Below are positions 9,319 to 18,573 of a stretch of 64,000 nucleotides of DNA, piece after piece. Under the pieces are notes generated by a model. It did no database searches and was not told the origin of the DNA. It was given only the letters and a program-made list of their open reading frames with translations. Origin of the DNA: Trinickia sp. Y13 (lineage in GTDB: Bacteria > Pseudomonadota > Gammaproteobacteria > Burkholderiales > Burkholderiaceae); assembly GCF_029522115.1 (NCBI RefSeq), contig NZ_JAKWFK010000001.1, positions 434,001-498,000 of the forward strand, read 5' to 3'. A program made the translations under genes and the position numbers. Within the stretch, counting starts at the first letter, position 1. Every line of letters starts with the position of its first letter.

Positions 9319-10434
9319 ATGCCGAAACAACGATCGATCAAATCCAAGGATTTCGCGCTATCGAGCGTGCCGGCGTTCTGGCCAATGGCGATGGCGGCCG
9401 CGTTATTCGAGCAGGGCGTGCAGTTGTACGCGAAGAATCTGAAGTTCGTCGACGAGGAAATCAAGATCAACGAGGAACTGAGGCCGTCGATGGCGACACC
9501 TAATCGCGTGCGCCTCGATCTGCGGACCATGGTTCTACGCGAGTATGGAACGCCTGGAGGAATACCCACGCTCGTCAACGCGCCTTATGCGGGCCACACC
9601 GCGATGATCGCCGATTACAGGGACGGGCAGAGCTTGGTGCAGACGCTTTTGTCGAATGGCGTGGGTCATGTCGCACTGACCGACTGGAAGAGCGCGACGT
9701 ACGACATGAAGGATTTGGAGATCGACAATTATCTGGCCGAAATCGTCGTGGCGATCGACGATTTGGGCGGCCGCGTCAATCTCATTGGGTTGTGTCAGGG
9801 CGGCTGGGTGTCGGCGATGATCGCGGCCCGCTTTCCTGAGAAAGTCAATTCGCTCGTGCTGGCCGGCGCGCCCATCGATACGGATGTCGGCGATGCGCCG
9901 ATTACCCGGATGGTGCATGAGTCGCCGTTGTCCTTCTATGAAGAGTTGGTCGCGCTCGGCGGCGGGCTCATGAAGGGCAAGTTCATGCTGCAGGGTTGGA
10001 AGAACATGCATCCCGAGCAGCATTACGTGCAGGAACAGATCGATCTTTACGAGCACATCGACGATCCTGCCTACGTTGCGAAGGAAGAGGCGTTCGAAAG
10101 CTGGTACGAGAACCCGATCGATTTGCCGGGACGTTGGTACTTGCAAGTCATTGGCCAACTCTTCAAGGAGAATCGATTCGCAAAGGGGCAGTTCGTCGGG
10201 CTCGGGCGCAAGCTCGATCTACGCAACATCACGTGTCCGGTCTATCTTCTGGCGGGTGCGGCCGACGATATTACGCCGCCTGCACAGGTTCTCGATGCGG
10301 AGAAATACCTCGGTGCGCCGAAAGAGCGCATCGTCAAGAAAACCGTGCCGGGCGGCCATATCGGATTGTTCATGGGGCAGCGCACGCTTGCGCAATATTG
10401 GCCGCAAATCGCGCAATGGGTGAGTCACTCGTAG
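9319..10434 (+). CDS. PHA synthase/depolymerase-like alpha/beta hydrolase
   Basis: A 371-residue alpha/beta-hydrolase. GLCQGGW near residue 161 is a lipase-type box with Cys in place of Ser, as in polyhydroxyalkanoate synthases. A GAADDITPP segment near residue 311 supplies the likely Asp, and GGHIGLFMG near residue 345 the His. It is shorter than ordinary PhaC (about 560-600 residues) and resembles the short PhaC-like or intracellular PHB-depolymerase-related proteins of Burkholderiales. The ATG at 9319 has AAAGGA six bases upstream. An FNR-type box precedes it, so it may act on stored polymer during oxygen shortage. Synthesis and hydrolysis cannot be told apart from sequence. Confidence 0.8.
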   Translation: MPKQRSIKSKDFALSSVPAFWPMAMAAALFEQGVQLYAKNLKFVDEEIKINEELRPSMATPNRVRLDLRTMVLREYGTPGGIPTLVNAPYAGHTAMIADYRDGQSLVQTLLSNGVGHVALTDWKSATYDMKDLEIDNYLAEIVVAIDDLGGRVNLIGLCQGGWVSAMIAARFPEKVNSLVLAGAPIDTDVGDAPITRMVHESPLSFYEELVALGGGLMKGKFMLQGWKNMHPEQHYVQEQIDLYEHIDDPAYVAKEEAFESWYENPIDLPGRWYLQVIGQLFKENRFAKGQFVGLGRKLDLRNITCPVYLLAGAADDITPPAQVLDAEKYLGAPKERIVKKTVPGGHIGLFMGQRTLAQYWPQIAQWVSHS

Positions 10435-10564
10435 TCAATATCGACGCGCCCGGGCGATACGCGCGATTGCCATAGCGCTGAATCGGATGCGATGACGGGC
10501 CGCGCGACCGGCGCGGAAAGCAATTGGGTCGACGGTACCCGTCAACGGCAACCGTGCCGATCGA

Positions 10565-11563
10565 TCAGCCGAGCCATCCCTTGATGTTTTTGGCCATGAC
10601 TTCGGTCGAGATGCCGTAGCGCGCGTGGAGCGTGGGCAGCGCGCCCGCATCGAGAAAGGCATCGGGCAGCGCGATCTGCCGGAAGGTGCCGGTGAAGCCT
10701 GCCTTCACGAGCTCGCATGCGACGGCCTCGCCGAGCCCGCCAATCACCGTATGGTTTTCCGCCACCACCACCATGCGGCCGCTGCGTTTGGCTTCGCGCA
10801 CGATCGTGTCCGTATCGAGTGGCTTGATGGTCGGCACATGCAGCACGGCGACATCGACATGATCGGCTTGCAGCGCCTTCGCGACTTCGACCGAGCGCAT
10901 CGTCATGATGCCCGACGAAATCAGGAGCACGTCTTTGCCGTCGCGCAGAAGCTTGGCCTTGCCGAGCTCGAACCGGTAGTCGTACTCGTCCAGCACCGCG
11001 GGCACGTTGCCGCGCAGCAGCCGTGCGTAGACGGGCCCCGGGTGCGCGGCGATCGCCGGCACCATCTGCTCGATATCGAGGGCATCGCACGGGTCGATTA
11101 CGGTCATGTTCGGCATCGCGCGCATCAACGCTAGGTCTTCCGCCGCCTGGTGACTCGGCCCGTAGCCCGTCGTCAAGCCCGGCAGCGCGCACACGAGCTT
11201 CACGTCGAGGTTATCCTCGGCAATGGTTTGATGGATGAAGTCGTATGCGCGCCGCGTCCCGAAGACGGCATAGGTCGTGACGAACGGCTGAGCGCCCTCG
11301 TGCGCGAAACCCGCCGCTGCGCCCATCAGCAATTGTTCCGCCATGCCCATCTGGTAATACCGATCGGGAAACGCTTTGGCGAAGATGTGAAGATCCGTGT
11401 ACTTGCCTAGATCGGCGGTCATGCCGATGACGCTGGCCTTCGTGCGCGCCAACTCTACCAGCGCGTGACCGAACGGGGCGGAACGGGTAGCCTGGCCTTC
11501 CGCCGCGATCGAAGCGATCATCGCGGAAGTTTTGAGGCGAGGTGCTTTTGCGATCGTGCTCAT
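10565..11563 (-). CDS. Transketolase-like protein, C-terminal subunit
   Basis: Carries the pyrimidine-binding and C-terminal domains of a transketolase split into two genes; 332 residues starting MSTIAKAPRLKTSAM. Segments such as FGHALVELARTKASVIGMTADLG, YYQMGMAEQ and FVTTYAVFGTRRAYDFI match the Pyr domain, with the conserved Glu in AEQ. The ATG overlaps the stop of the N-terminal subunit gene. Together they should form one thiamine-diphosphate enzyme moving two-carbon units between sugars. Known split transketolases include those of apiose breakdown, which is one option here. Confidence 0.88.
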   Translation of the reverse strand: MSTIAKAPRLKTSAMIASIAAEGQATRSAPFGHALVELARTKASVIGMTADLGKYTDLHIFAKAFPDRYYQMGMAEQLLMGAAAGFAHEGAQPFVTTYAVFGTRRAYDFIHQTIAEDNLDVKLVCALPGLTTGYGPSHQAAEDLALMRAMPNMTVIDPCDALDIEQMVPAIAAHPGPVYARLLRGNVPAVLDEYDYRFELGKAKLLRDGKDVLLISSGIMTMRSVEVAKALQADHVDVAVLHVPTIKPLDTDTIVREAKRSGRMVVVAENHTVIGGLGEAVACELVKAGFTGTFRQIALPDAFLDAGALPTLHARYGISTEVMAKNIKGWLG

Positions 11564-12405
11564 GCTTGTCTCCCGGCTTCGAGTGCTTCGAGCGCGAGTT
11601 GCCACTCATGCGCATCGACTCGAATGAAATGGTTCTTCTCTCGTTGTTCGAGGAAGGGGACGCCGCATCCCATCTTCGTGTCGCAGACGATGATGCGCGG
11701 TTGCGGTTCGTCGTACTGGCGTGCGCGCTCGAATGCGCGCGCAACGGCATCGAGGTCGTTGCCATCGACGCGTTGCACGTACCAACCGAATGCTTCGAGC
11801 TTCGGAACCAGCGGCTCGAACGCCATGATATGCGTGGACGGGCCGTCGGCTTGCTGATTGTTGACGTCGACCACCGCGATGAGATTGTCGAGCTTCCAGT
11901 GCGATGCGGACATCAGGCCTTCCCACACCGCGCCTTCGTCGAGCTCGCCGTCGGAGAGCAGCGTATAGACGAATGCGTCGGAGCCTTTGCGCTTGAGGCC
12001 CAGACAGCGCCCGACGGCGATGGTCAGCCCCTGTCCCAGCGAGCCGCCCGACATTTCCATGCCCGGGGTGTAGCTGGCCATGCCGGACATCGGCAGGCGG
12101 CTATCGTCGCTGCCGTAGGTTTCGAGTTCATCGGCCGGCAAAATACCCGCTTCGAACAGCGCCGCATAGAGCGCGATCGCGTAGTGCCCGTTCGAGAGCA
12201 GGAAGCGGTCGCGGCGTTCCCATTCGGGATCTTCGGGCCGGTAGCGCATGGCGCCGAAGTAGGCGACGGCCAATACATCGGCGATGTCGAGCGCCTGACC
12301 GATATAGCCCTGTCCTTGCACTTCGCCCATCAACAACGCGTTTCTTCGGATCCTGTATGCGCGCTCGGCAAGCGAAACCTCCGGCGCGATTGCTGTGTTA
12401 TCCAT
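11560..12405 (-). CDS. Transketolase-like protein, N-terminal subunit
   Basis: The 281-residue thiamine-diphosphate-binding half. LSDGELDEGAVWEGL followed by VDVNNQQADG near residues 145-175 is the diphosphate/Mg-binding motif, and SNGHYAIALYAAL and GGSLGQGL are typical. It lies 36 bp after the MFS gene and overlaps the C-terminal half by ATGA, so it is part of one operon with SDR and MFS. A sugar-phosphate or ketose role in a carbohydrate catabolic pathway is inferred. Confidence 0.88.
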   Translation of the reverse strand: MDNTAIAPEVSLAERAYRIRRNALLMGEVQGQGYIGQALDIADVLAVAYFGAMRYRPEDPEWERRDRFLLSNGHYAIALYAALFEAGILPADELETYGSDDSRLPMSGMASYTPGMEMSGGSLGQGLTIAVGRCLGLKRKGSDAFVYTLLSDGELDEGAVWEGLMSASHWKLDNLIAVVDVNNQQADGPSTHIMAFEPLVPKLEAFGWYVQRVDGNDLDAVARAFERARQYDEPQPRIIVCDTKMGCGVPFLEQREKNHFIRVDAHEWQLALEALEAGRQA

Positions 12406-12441
12406 CCATGACTCCTGTGATATCGAAAGATTCGCGGCTTT

Positions 12442-13767
12442 TCAATGATTGACCGACTTCGCCGGGACGAGGAACACGAGCAGTGCGCCCAGCGTGACGG
12501 AGAGCGAGATGAAGATCAGGCCCGCGGTCGATTTGCCCGTCAGATCGTTGAGCCAGCCGACGATGGCCGGGGAAAAGAAGCCTGCGAGATTGGCGAAGCA
12601 GTTGACGGCGGCGATTCCTGCCGCGGCCGATACGCCCCCGAGCAGGGCGGTCGGCAGCGACCAGAACTGAGACGATGCGGCGAGAATCCCAGCCGATGCG
12701 ATGCTCAGGCAAACGATCGATGCGCCGACACTTCCAAGCAAGGGCAGGGCGGCGAAGCCCGCGACCGAAACGAGCATCGGCACGGCCAGATGAAAGCGCC
12801 GCTCGCGTAGCCGGTCGGCGCTCATGCCGACGAGCGGCAGTGCGACGATGGCGCACAGATACGGAATGGCGGTGAACAGGCCAACCCACAACGGATCCGA
12901 GACGCCTGTCTTGCGAATGATGGTGGGCAGCCAAAACGTCAGTCCGTATTGACCGAGCACGACGCAGAAATAGATCGCCGCCAGCAGCCACAAGCGGCGG
13001 TCGCCGATGAACGCTTTGATCGAAGCGTGGGCGGTTTTGTGTGCGTTATCGCCTGCGACGTTGCGGGCTAGCAGATGCTTTTCCGCTTCGGTGAGCCACT
13101 TCGCGCTTGCAATGCCATCGTCGAGATAGAGCAGGATCACGACGCCGAGCACGAGGGAAGGCAGTGCTTCGAGTAGAAACAGCCATTTCCACCCGGTGAG
13201 CGCCATCACGCCCTGCAGCGAATGCATGATCCATCCCGAGAGGGGCCCGCCGAGAATGCCCGCGAGCGGGATCGCCATGAAGAAGATCGAGAGCGCCTTC
13301 GCGCGGCGTGCGCTCGGGTACCAATAGGTGAGATAGAGAATGACGCCCGGCGCGAAACCCGCTTCGGCAACGCCTAGCAGAAAGCGAAGCGCGTAGAAGG
13401 CCGTCGGCGATTTCACGAAGATGAAGCTGGCGGAAATGACGGCCCAGGTCAGCATGATGCGAGCGAGCCACTTGCGTGCGCCAACTTTATGAAGAATGAC
13501 GTTGCTCGGCACTTCGAACAGGAAGTAACCGAGAAAGAACACCCCCGCGCCCATGCCGTAGATCGTTTCGCTAAACCGCAAATCGCTGAGCATCTGCAGT
13601 TTCGCGAAGCCTACGTTGACGCGGTCGAGGTACGCGCCGAGATAGCAGAGCATGAGGAACGGAATGATTCTACGGCTGACCTTCGCGTAGGTTCTAGCCT
13701 CGAATGTCGCCGACTCGCTATCGGCAGCCGCATCGGCGGCGGGTGATGCCGCGTAAGTGGATTTCAT
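12442..13767 (-). CDS. MFS transporter, anion:cation symporter type
   Basis: A 441-residue inner-membrane carrier with about 12 helices. LCYLGAYLDRVNVGFA near the N-terminus and FFLGYFLFEVPSNVIL are hallmarks of the ACS subfamily that takes up sugar acids and other organic anions. The start at 13767 has AGGAGAC upstream. It lies in the same orientation between the SDR gene (151 bp before) and the transketolase halves (36 bp after) and probably imports the operon's substrate. Confidence 0.9.
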   Translation of the reverse strand: MKSTYAASPAADAAADSESATFEARTYAKVSRRIIPFLMLCYLGAYLDRVNVGFAKLQMLSDLRFSETIYGMGAGVFFLGYFLFEVPSNVILHKVGARKWLARIMLTWAVISASFIFVKSPTAFYALRFLLGVAEAGFAPGVILYLTYWYPSARRAKALSIFFMAIPLAGILGGPLSGWIMHSLQGVMALTGWKWLFLLEALPSLVLGVVILLYLDDGIASAKWLTEAEKHLLARNVAGDNAHKTAHASIKAFIGDRRLWLLAAIYFCVVLGQYGLTFWLPTIIRKTGVSDPLWVGLFTAIPYLCAIVALPLVGMSADRLRERRFHLAVPMLVSVAGFAALPLLGSVGASIVCLSIASAGILAASSQFWSLPTALLGGVSAAAGIAAVNCFANLAGFFSPAIVGWLNDLTGKSTAGLIFISLSVTLGALLVFLVPAKSVNH

Positions 13768-13918
13768 CTTTTGTCTCCTGTGGGCCGAGCCCCGGGCGCT
13801 GTCGATCTGTGATCGCTCGCTGCGGCGTAGCACGCAGCCAGGCGCGGTGCGTCGGCTACCCGATTCCCGTGTTGTCCCGGGTGTCAGTCACGAAAGCCGC
13901 ATCGGTGCGGCGGGCTTG

Positions 13919-14668
13919 TCAATGGATCAGCATGCCGCCGTTCACGTCCAGCGTGATGCCTGTCAGGTACGTCGACAGATCGCTCGTGAGGAAGACGCAT
14001 GCATTGGCCACATCGGCCGCATCGCCGAGCCGGCCTAACGGAATCCCTTTGATGATTTCCTCGCGCATCTGAGGCGAGAGTTTGTCGCCCGTGATGTCGG
14101 TCTGGATCAGCCCTGGCGTGATCGAATTGATGCGGATATGGTCCGGGCCGAATTCGCGCGCCATCGCTTTGGCCAATCCCAACACGCCGGCTTTCGCGGC
14201 GCTGTAGTGCGGGCCGCCGAAGATGCCGCCGCCGCGCTGCGCGGAGACCGAGGACATGCAAACGATGCTGCCGCGCTTGCGCTCTTTCATTGCGGGGATC
14301 ACGGCTTGCGACATGTAGAGGGTGCCGCGCAAATTGACGTCGACGATGGCGTCGAAATCCCTGGCGCCGATCTCGAGCGTACGCACCGGTTGCGTGATGC
14401 CTGCGTTGTTGACGAGGCCGTCGACTTGGCCGAAGCGTTCCAGCGTGGCGCGCACCGCGGCAACGCACGCGGCTTTATCCGTGACGTCACAGGCGAGACC
14501 GAGATGCGTCTTGCCCAGATCGGCCGCGGCGGCTTGCGCGTCTTCCTTGCGCAAATCGATCACGACCACGTGAGCGCCTTGTTCGGCCAGCGCCTTCGCC
14601 GTTGCCTTGCCGATCCCGCGCGGCGAGGCCGCGCCGGTGACCATGACGACTTTGTTCTCGAGCAACAT
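13919..14668 (-). CDS. Short-chain dehydrogenase/reductase
   Basis: A 249-residue Rossmann-fold NAD(P)-dependent oxidoreductase. VTGAASPRGIG is the nucleotide loop, NNAG is near residue 88, a catalytic Ser lies in MSSVSAQRG and YSAAK near residue 157 is the catalytic Tyr/Lys. GITLDVNGGMLI closes the protein as in classical SDRs. It starts the leftward carbohydrate operon and could oxidise a sugar or polyol before cleavage by the transketolase; the substrate is not readable. AGGAGAC precedes the ATG. Confidence 0.9.
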   Translation of the reverse strand: MLLENKVVMVTGAASPRGIGKATAKALAEQGAHVVVIDLRKEDAQAAAADLGKTHLGLACDVTDKAACVAAVRATLERFGQVDGLVNNAGITQPVRTLEIGARDFDAIVDVNLRGTLYMSQAVIPAMKERKRGSIVCMSSVSAQRGGGIFGGPHYSAAKAGVLGLAKAMAREFGPDHIRINSITPGLIQTDITGDKLSPQMREEIIKGIPLGRLGDAADVANACVFLTSDLSTYLTGITLDVNGGMLIH

Positions 14669-14782
14669 AGATTGTCTCCTGGGTGTTGATTGGTGCCCGT
14701 AGTTTTCGCTGAAGGGCCGGCCGAAACAACGCGGAAACGCTCAACCATCGCTGAGAAAAATTCAGATGACGATGCGCGATGC

Positions 14783-15670
14783 CTACGAGCGCGCGGATGC
14801 CTCACGCTCCATCCAAGCGAGAAACCGTTCGACGCGCGGTAGGTCGGCGTTTTGATTCGGGTAAACGAGGTGATGTGCGCCCACTTCGACCGCCTGCGCT
14901 TGGTCGAAAACAGGCACCAACAGTCCTTCTCGCATCTTCACGGAGGCAAGCATCAGGCTTTCGAGCGCAATGCCCAAGCCGAGCGCAGCCGTTTCGATCG
15001 ACATATACGAGCGGTCGAACGAGAAGTCGAAAGTCTTCTGCGCCGCGGGCACGCCGGTGCGGCCGAACCACTGCTTCCACTGGACGAGCGGCGTCTCCGA
15101 ATAGATCAGGCGATGCGTGAGCAAATCGGCCGGTGTGTGAACGGGGTTGCGTTCGAGGTAGCTGGGCGAAGCCAGCGGGGCGATGTACTCGCCTCGAATC
15201 GTCCTCACTTCGAGGTTGCTCCAATTGCCGTAACCGTGCCGGATATCGACATCGTAGTAGCCGTTCGAGAACGAGATGTCCTCATACGAACACGCCAGAT
15301 TCAGTTGGATGTCGCCGTTCGCCTCTTGGAACGAGGAAAGTCGCGGCAGCAGCCACATCAGCCCGAAGCTCGGGCTGGAATGCACGCGCAAGATGTCGAC
15401 CTCCCTGCGGCTCGAGGCCCGCTCGGTGGCACGGCTCAAATCGGCCAGGGAGCCCGTCACGTCGGCAAGGTAGCGTTCCCCGGTTGGCGTCAGCGCGAGG
15501 CCGCGCCCCGACCGTTGGAACAACGGTTGGCCGATGATCGATTCCAAGTTGCTCAATTGGTGGCTGACGGCAGAGGCCGTCAAGCCGAGCTCCTCGGCTG
15601 CGCGATTGACGCTTTTGGTTCTCGCGACGCTCTCGAACGCGATGATGGCTTTGAGCGGTGGGATACGCAT
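14783..15670 (-). CDS. LysR-family regulator (GcvA-like)
   Basis: A 295-residue regulator. The start MRIPPLKAIIAFESVARTKSVNRAAEELGLTAS-type helix-turn-helix followed by SAVSHQLSNLE matches the GcvA branch, with a substrate-binding-like effector domain after residue 90. It is divergent from the sugar ABC operon beginning at 15990 and upstream of the SDR/MFS/transketolase operon, so it is placed to control both. The 319-bp gap to the ABC gene would hold the operator. Confidence 0.88.
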   Translation of the reverse strand: MRIPPLKAIIAFESVARTKSVNRAAEELGLTASAVSHQLSNLESIIGQPLFQRSGRGLALTPTGERYLADVTGSLADLSRATERASSRREVDILRVHSSPSFGLMWLLPRLSSFQEANGDIQLNLACSYEDISFSNGYYDVDIRHGYGNWSNLEVRTIRGEYIAPLASPSYLERNPVHTPADLLTHRLIYSETPLVQWKQWFGRTGVPAAQKTFDFSFDRSYMSIETAALGLGIALESLMLASVKMREGLLVPVFDQAQAVEVGAHHLVYPNQNADLPRVERFLAWMEREASARS

Positions 15671-15989
15671 CGTGAAATATTTTTCAGCCTTAGTTGAACG
15701 AAACCGCGTTGCTTGCCCGCGGTCGACGCTGCCATTCTGTGCCTACACCAAACAGACACCAATGACGCGGCGCACAACCGCGCAGGAGACTTCGATGCAT
15801 TATCCGCATTTCGCTTCCATTGCGCGAACGCCGGCGCCCGCCAGCATGTAGGCAAGCAATCGTGTGACTCGGCTTGCACAGGAGGGCGGTTCGCGTTCCG
15901 CTTGTCGTTCCGATCCCCGCTCGAATCATTCGCGCCCGCTGCATGGCGCCGCGCGCGCACCGCCAATCCGCTGCGATGGGAGACTTCGA
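15671..15989. promoter_or_regulatory. Divergent intergenic region before the sugar ABC operon
   Basis: This 319-bp stretch separates the LysR gene from the ABC operon. Its left end is AT-rich (AAATATTTTTCAG just before the LysR start) and probably holds the LysR promoter. It also contains a short open frame at 15795-15851, described separately. I could not pick out a convincing LysR box. Confidence 0.4.
15795..15851 (+). CDS. Candidate 18-residue leader peptide
   Basis: ATG at 15795 is preceded by CAGGAGACTTCG, a strong ribosome site, and the frame encodes MHYPHFASIARTPAPASM before a TAG. The same GGAGACTTCG string recurs immediately before the ATPase ATG at 15990. The frame could be a leader peptide for the ABC operon or the relic of a duplicated start region. 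No homology can be judged at this length. Confidence 0.3.
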   Translation: MHYPHFASIARTPAPASM

Positions 15990-17516
15990 ATGGCGCAATT
16001 GCCGTATGTATTGTCGGCGCGCTCGATCGTAAAACGCTTCGGCCCGACGAGCGTGCTGAAAGGGTGCGATCTGTCGATTGCGCCAGGCGAGGTGCATGCC
16101 TTTCTCGGCGGCAACGGCGCAGGTAAGTCGACCTTCATCAAAATCGTCTCGGGTCAGTATGAACCCGACGGCGGAACGCTCGAATTCGACGGAAAGCGGT
16201 TTGGCAGAGCGGCCGCCACGCAAGTCGCGGACGGCGCGATTTCCGTCGTGAACCAGGAGCTCGCGCTGCTGCCGCATTTGTCGGTGGCGGAAAACATCGC
16301 GATGCCGCGGTTCAGGCGAGCGGCGCAAAAGTACAGCGAACATGCGTCGGTAGCGCTCGCGACCGAAGCGCTCGCGCTGATCGATCCGCACTTTGCGCGC
16401 GAAGCGGCTGGCCGTTTGGTTGGCGATCTGACGTTGCACGAGCGGCAACTCGTCGAGATCGCGCGTGCGCTGGGCTCGGGTGCGAAGCTTCTTCTGCTCG
16501 ACGAGCCCACGGCGAATTTGACGGCGGCGGAGACGGGACGTCTGTTTGCGGTGATACGGCGGCTCGTGAAGGAGCGAGGCCTTTCGGTGCTGTTCGTCTC
16601 GCACAGGATGCGCGAGATTCGGCAGATTGCTGACGTCTGCACGATCATTCGCGACGGAAAGACCTCCGTAGACCGGGTAGCGCTGAGCGCGATCACGGAC
16701 GGCGAAATCGTCGAGCGCATGGGCCAGAGCGTTGCGACTGAAACGCATTCGGGATCGCGAGCGCAAGCGCAATCGAGTGCGTCGTCGGGCGCAGGCGCTG
16801 TCCAACACGCGGCGCAGGGCGATGAGTTCGCCCTCGCATGCTCGGACATCACGCTGACGATTCCCGGCGGTTCGATCGTGGGACTAGCCGGCGCGCCAAC
16901 CGGCCCGATTGCGTTGATCGAAGCGTTGACCGGACAAGCGGTTCGCCGCGAATGGTCGATCACGCGTAACGGCGCACCGATGAGATATGGGAGTTGCGCC
17001 GCGGCGGCGTGCGCCGGCATCGGCTTCGTTTCGGGCGACCGAGCGAACAAGGGCATCCTCGCCACGCTGCCGATCATCGACAACCTCATGGCTGCGCGGC
17101 GCATCGTCGAGCGACGCGGTATCGCACGCGGCGAGGAAGCCGAGCGCAGTGCACGCTTGATCGAAGCGCTGAATATCCGGGCGCGTTCGCTGTGGGATTT
17201 GCCCGCGACATTGAGCGGCGGGACGCAACAGAAGCTGCTGATTGCGCGCTGGCTGCCGCTCAAACCCAAATTGCTCGTGCTGGAAGAGCCCACGCGGGGC
17301 GTCGACATCCGCACCAAACGCGAGATTTACGCCTTGATCCGCAAGTTGATGGCGCAAGGGACCTCGGTGCTTTGGTGGTCGACGGAATACGTCGAGCTCG
17401 TCGAGTTGTGCGAGACGGTGCTGACGTTCGATTTGGACGGTCGCCCGACGGGTGTGCTGAACGACGCCCGCGTGAACGAAACGGACCTGGCCCGCGCAAC
17501 AGGCATGGCGGCCTAG
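15990..17516 (+). CDS. Sugar ABC transporter ATP-binding protein (RbsA/XylG type)
   Basis: The 508-residue tandem ATPase of a ribose/xylose-type importer. The first half has a full Walker A, GGNGAGKST at residues 40-48, and LHERQLVEIARAL with LLLDEPTANL as signature and Walker B. In the second half the Walker A is degenerate (GAPTGPIALIEAL), while SGGTQQKLLIARWL and LVLEEPTRGVDIRTK remain, as is common in this family. GGGAG precedes the ATG. Next come the permease and binding protein in one operon. Confidence 0.92.
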   Translation: MAQLPYVLSARSIVKRFGPTSVLKGCDLSIAPGEVHAFLGGNGAGKSTFIKIVSGQYEPDGGTLEFDGKRFGRAAATQVADGAISVVNQELALLPHLSVAENIAMPRFRRAAQKYSEHASVALATEALALIDPHFAREAAGRLVGDLTLHERQLVEIARALGSGAKLLLLDEPTANLTAAETGRLFAVIRRLVKERGLSVLFVSHRMREIRQIADVCTIIRDGKTSVDRVALSAITDGEIVERMGQSVATETHSGSRAQAQSSASSGAGAVQHAAQGDEFALACSDITLTIPGGSIVGLAGAPTGPIALIEALTGQAVRREWSITRNGAPMRYGSCAAAACAGIGFVSGDRANKGILATLPIIDNLMAARRIVERRGIARGEEAERSARLIEALNIRARSLWDLPATLSGGTQQKLLIARWLPLKPKLLVLEEPTRGVDIRTKREIYALIRKLMAQGTSVLWWSTEYVELVELCETVLTFDLDGRPTGVLNDARVNETDLARATGMAA

Positions 17517-17547
17517 GGCCCCCTCGCTATTCCAATCGGAGACAACG

Positions 17548-18543
17548 ATGAAGTCGGTCACCCATGCCCTTGCCAGCGAGCGAGACCAGCCACGCCGATA
17601 CGCTCGGCGCTTGCTGTCGACGTACCGCACGGAAATCGCGATAGCGATCGCCATCGCGATCGTCGAATTGGCGGTTGGCGCGCTCGTGCCGGCCGCGCTG
17701 TCCGGCGGCAATATCGCCAACGTCATGCAGGCCTGCGCGCCGCTCGCGATCATGTCCTTCGGCGTGCTGCTCGTCATCATCACGGGCGGTATCGATCTTT
17801 CGGTCGGCTCCGTGTTCTCGTTGACGGGCATGGTGACGGGCCTTGCCATGGCGCATGGGTACGGCGCAATCGCGAGTAGCCTGGCGGGGTTGTCGGTGGG
17901 CGTGCTCATTGGGGCGATCAACGGAGCGCTCGTCACGTTCGTGGGCCTTGCGCCATTCGTCGTGACTTTGAGCACCTACGCCATTGCCGGGAGCCTGGCG
18001 TTCATCGTCACGAACGGCAATTCGCTGCCGATTTCCAATCCCGACTATTGGCTGCTCGATGCCGGCGCGCTGGTGCCGGGCGTGCCGAACTATCTGCTGT
18101 GGTGCTTGCTGCTGCTCGTTGCGATCGAACTGTCCCTGCGCAAAGTCGTGGCCGGTCGCTGGCTGTATGCGGTCGGTAGCAGCAGTTCCTCCGCGCGGGT
18201 CATCGGCATCCCAGTCGATCGCGTGCGCCTCGCCGCTTATCTGCTATCGGGCCTGCTGGCATCGTTCGCGGGCATCGTCAGCGTGTCGTACGTGAGCAAT
18301 GCCGAGGCGACGGCCGGTTCGAGCCTGATGCTGCAGGCGATCGCCGCCGTGGTGATCGGCGGCGCGAGCCTATTCGGCGGGACGGGTTCCGCAATCGGGG
18401 CGCTGCTGGGTTCGCTGATGATCACGGTCATCCAAAACGGCGCCAACCTGATCGGCGTGAACAGCTTCTGGCAGGGCGCCGTGACGGGCGTCGTCATTCT
18501 GATCGCGGTGCTGGTCGACCGCATGACCAAAGCGCGGCGCTAA
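17548..18543 (+). CDS. Sugar ABC transporter permease (RbsC type)
   Basis: A 331-residue inner-membrane protein with about 8-10 hydrophobic helices. ITGGIDLSVGSVFSLTGMV is the hallmark of ribose-type permeases, and a later IGGASLFGGTGS segment is also typical. It follows the ATPase by 31 bp with CGGAGAC as ribosome site and precedes the binding protein by 30 bp. It should form a homodimeric channel for a monosaccharide. Confidence 0.92.
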   Translation: MKSVTHALASERDQPRRYARRLLSTYRTEIAIAIAIAIVELAVGALVPAALSGGNIANVMQACAPLAIMSFGVLLVIITGGIDLSVGSVFSLTGMVTGLAMAHGYGAIASSLAGLSVGVLIGAINGALVTFVGLAPFVVTLSTYAIAGSLAFIVTNGNSLPISNPDYWLLDAGALVPGVPNYLLWCLLLLVAIELSLRKVVAGRWLYAVGSSSSSARVIGIPVDRVRLAAYLLSGLLASFAGIVSVSYVSNAEATAGSSLMLQAIAAVVIGGASLFGGTGSAIGALLGSLMITVIQNGANLIGVNSFWQGAVTGVVILIAVLVDRMTKARR

Positions 18544-18573
18544 GCCGTATCAACGAGGCTAAAGGAGACAAGC

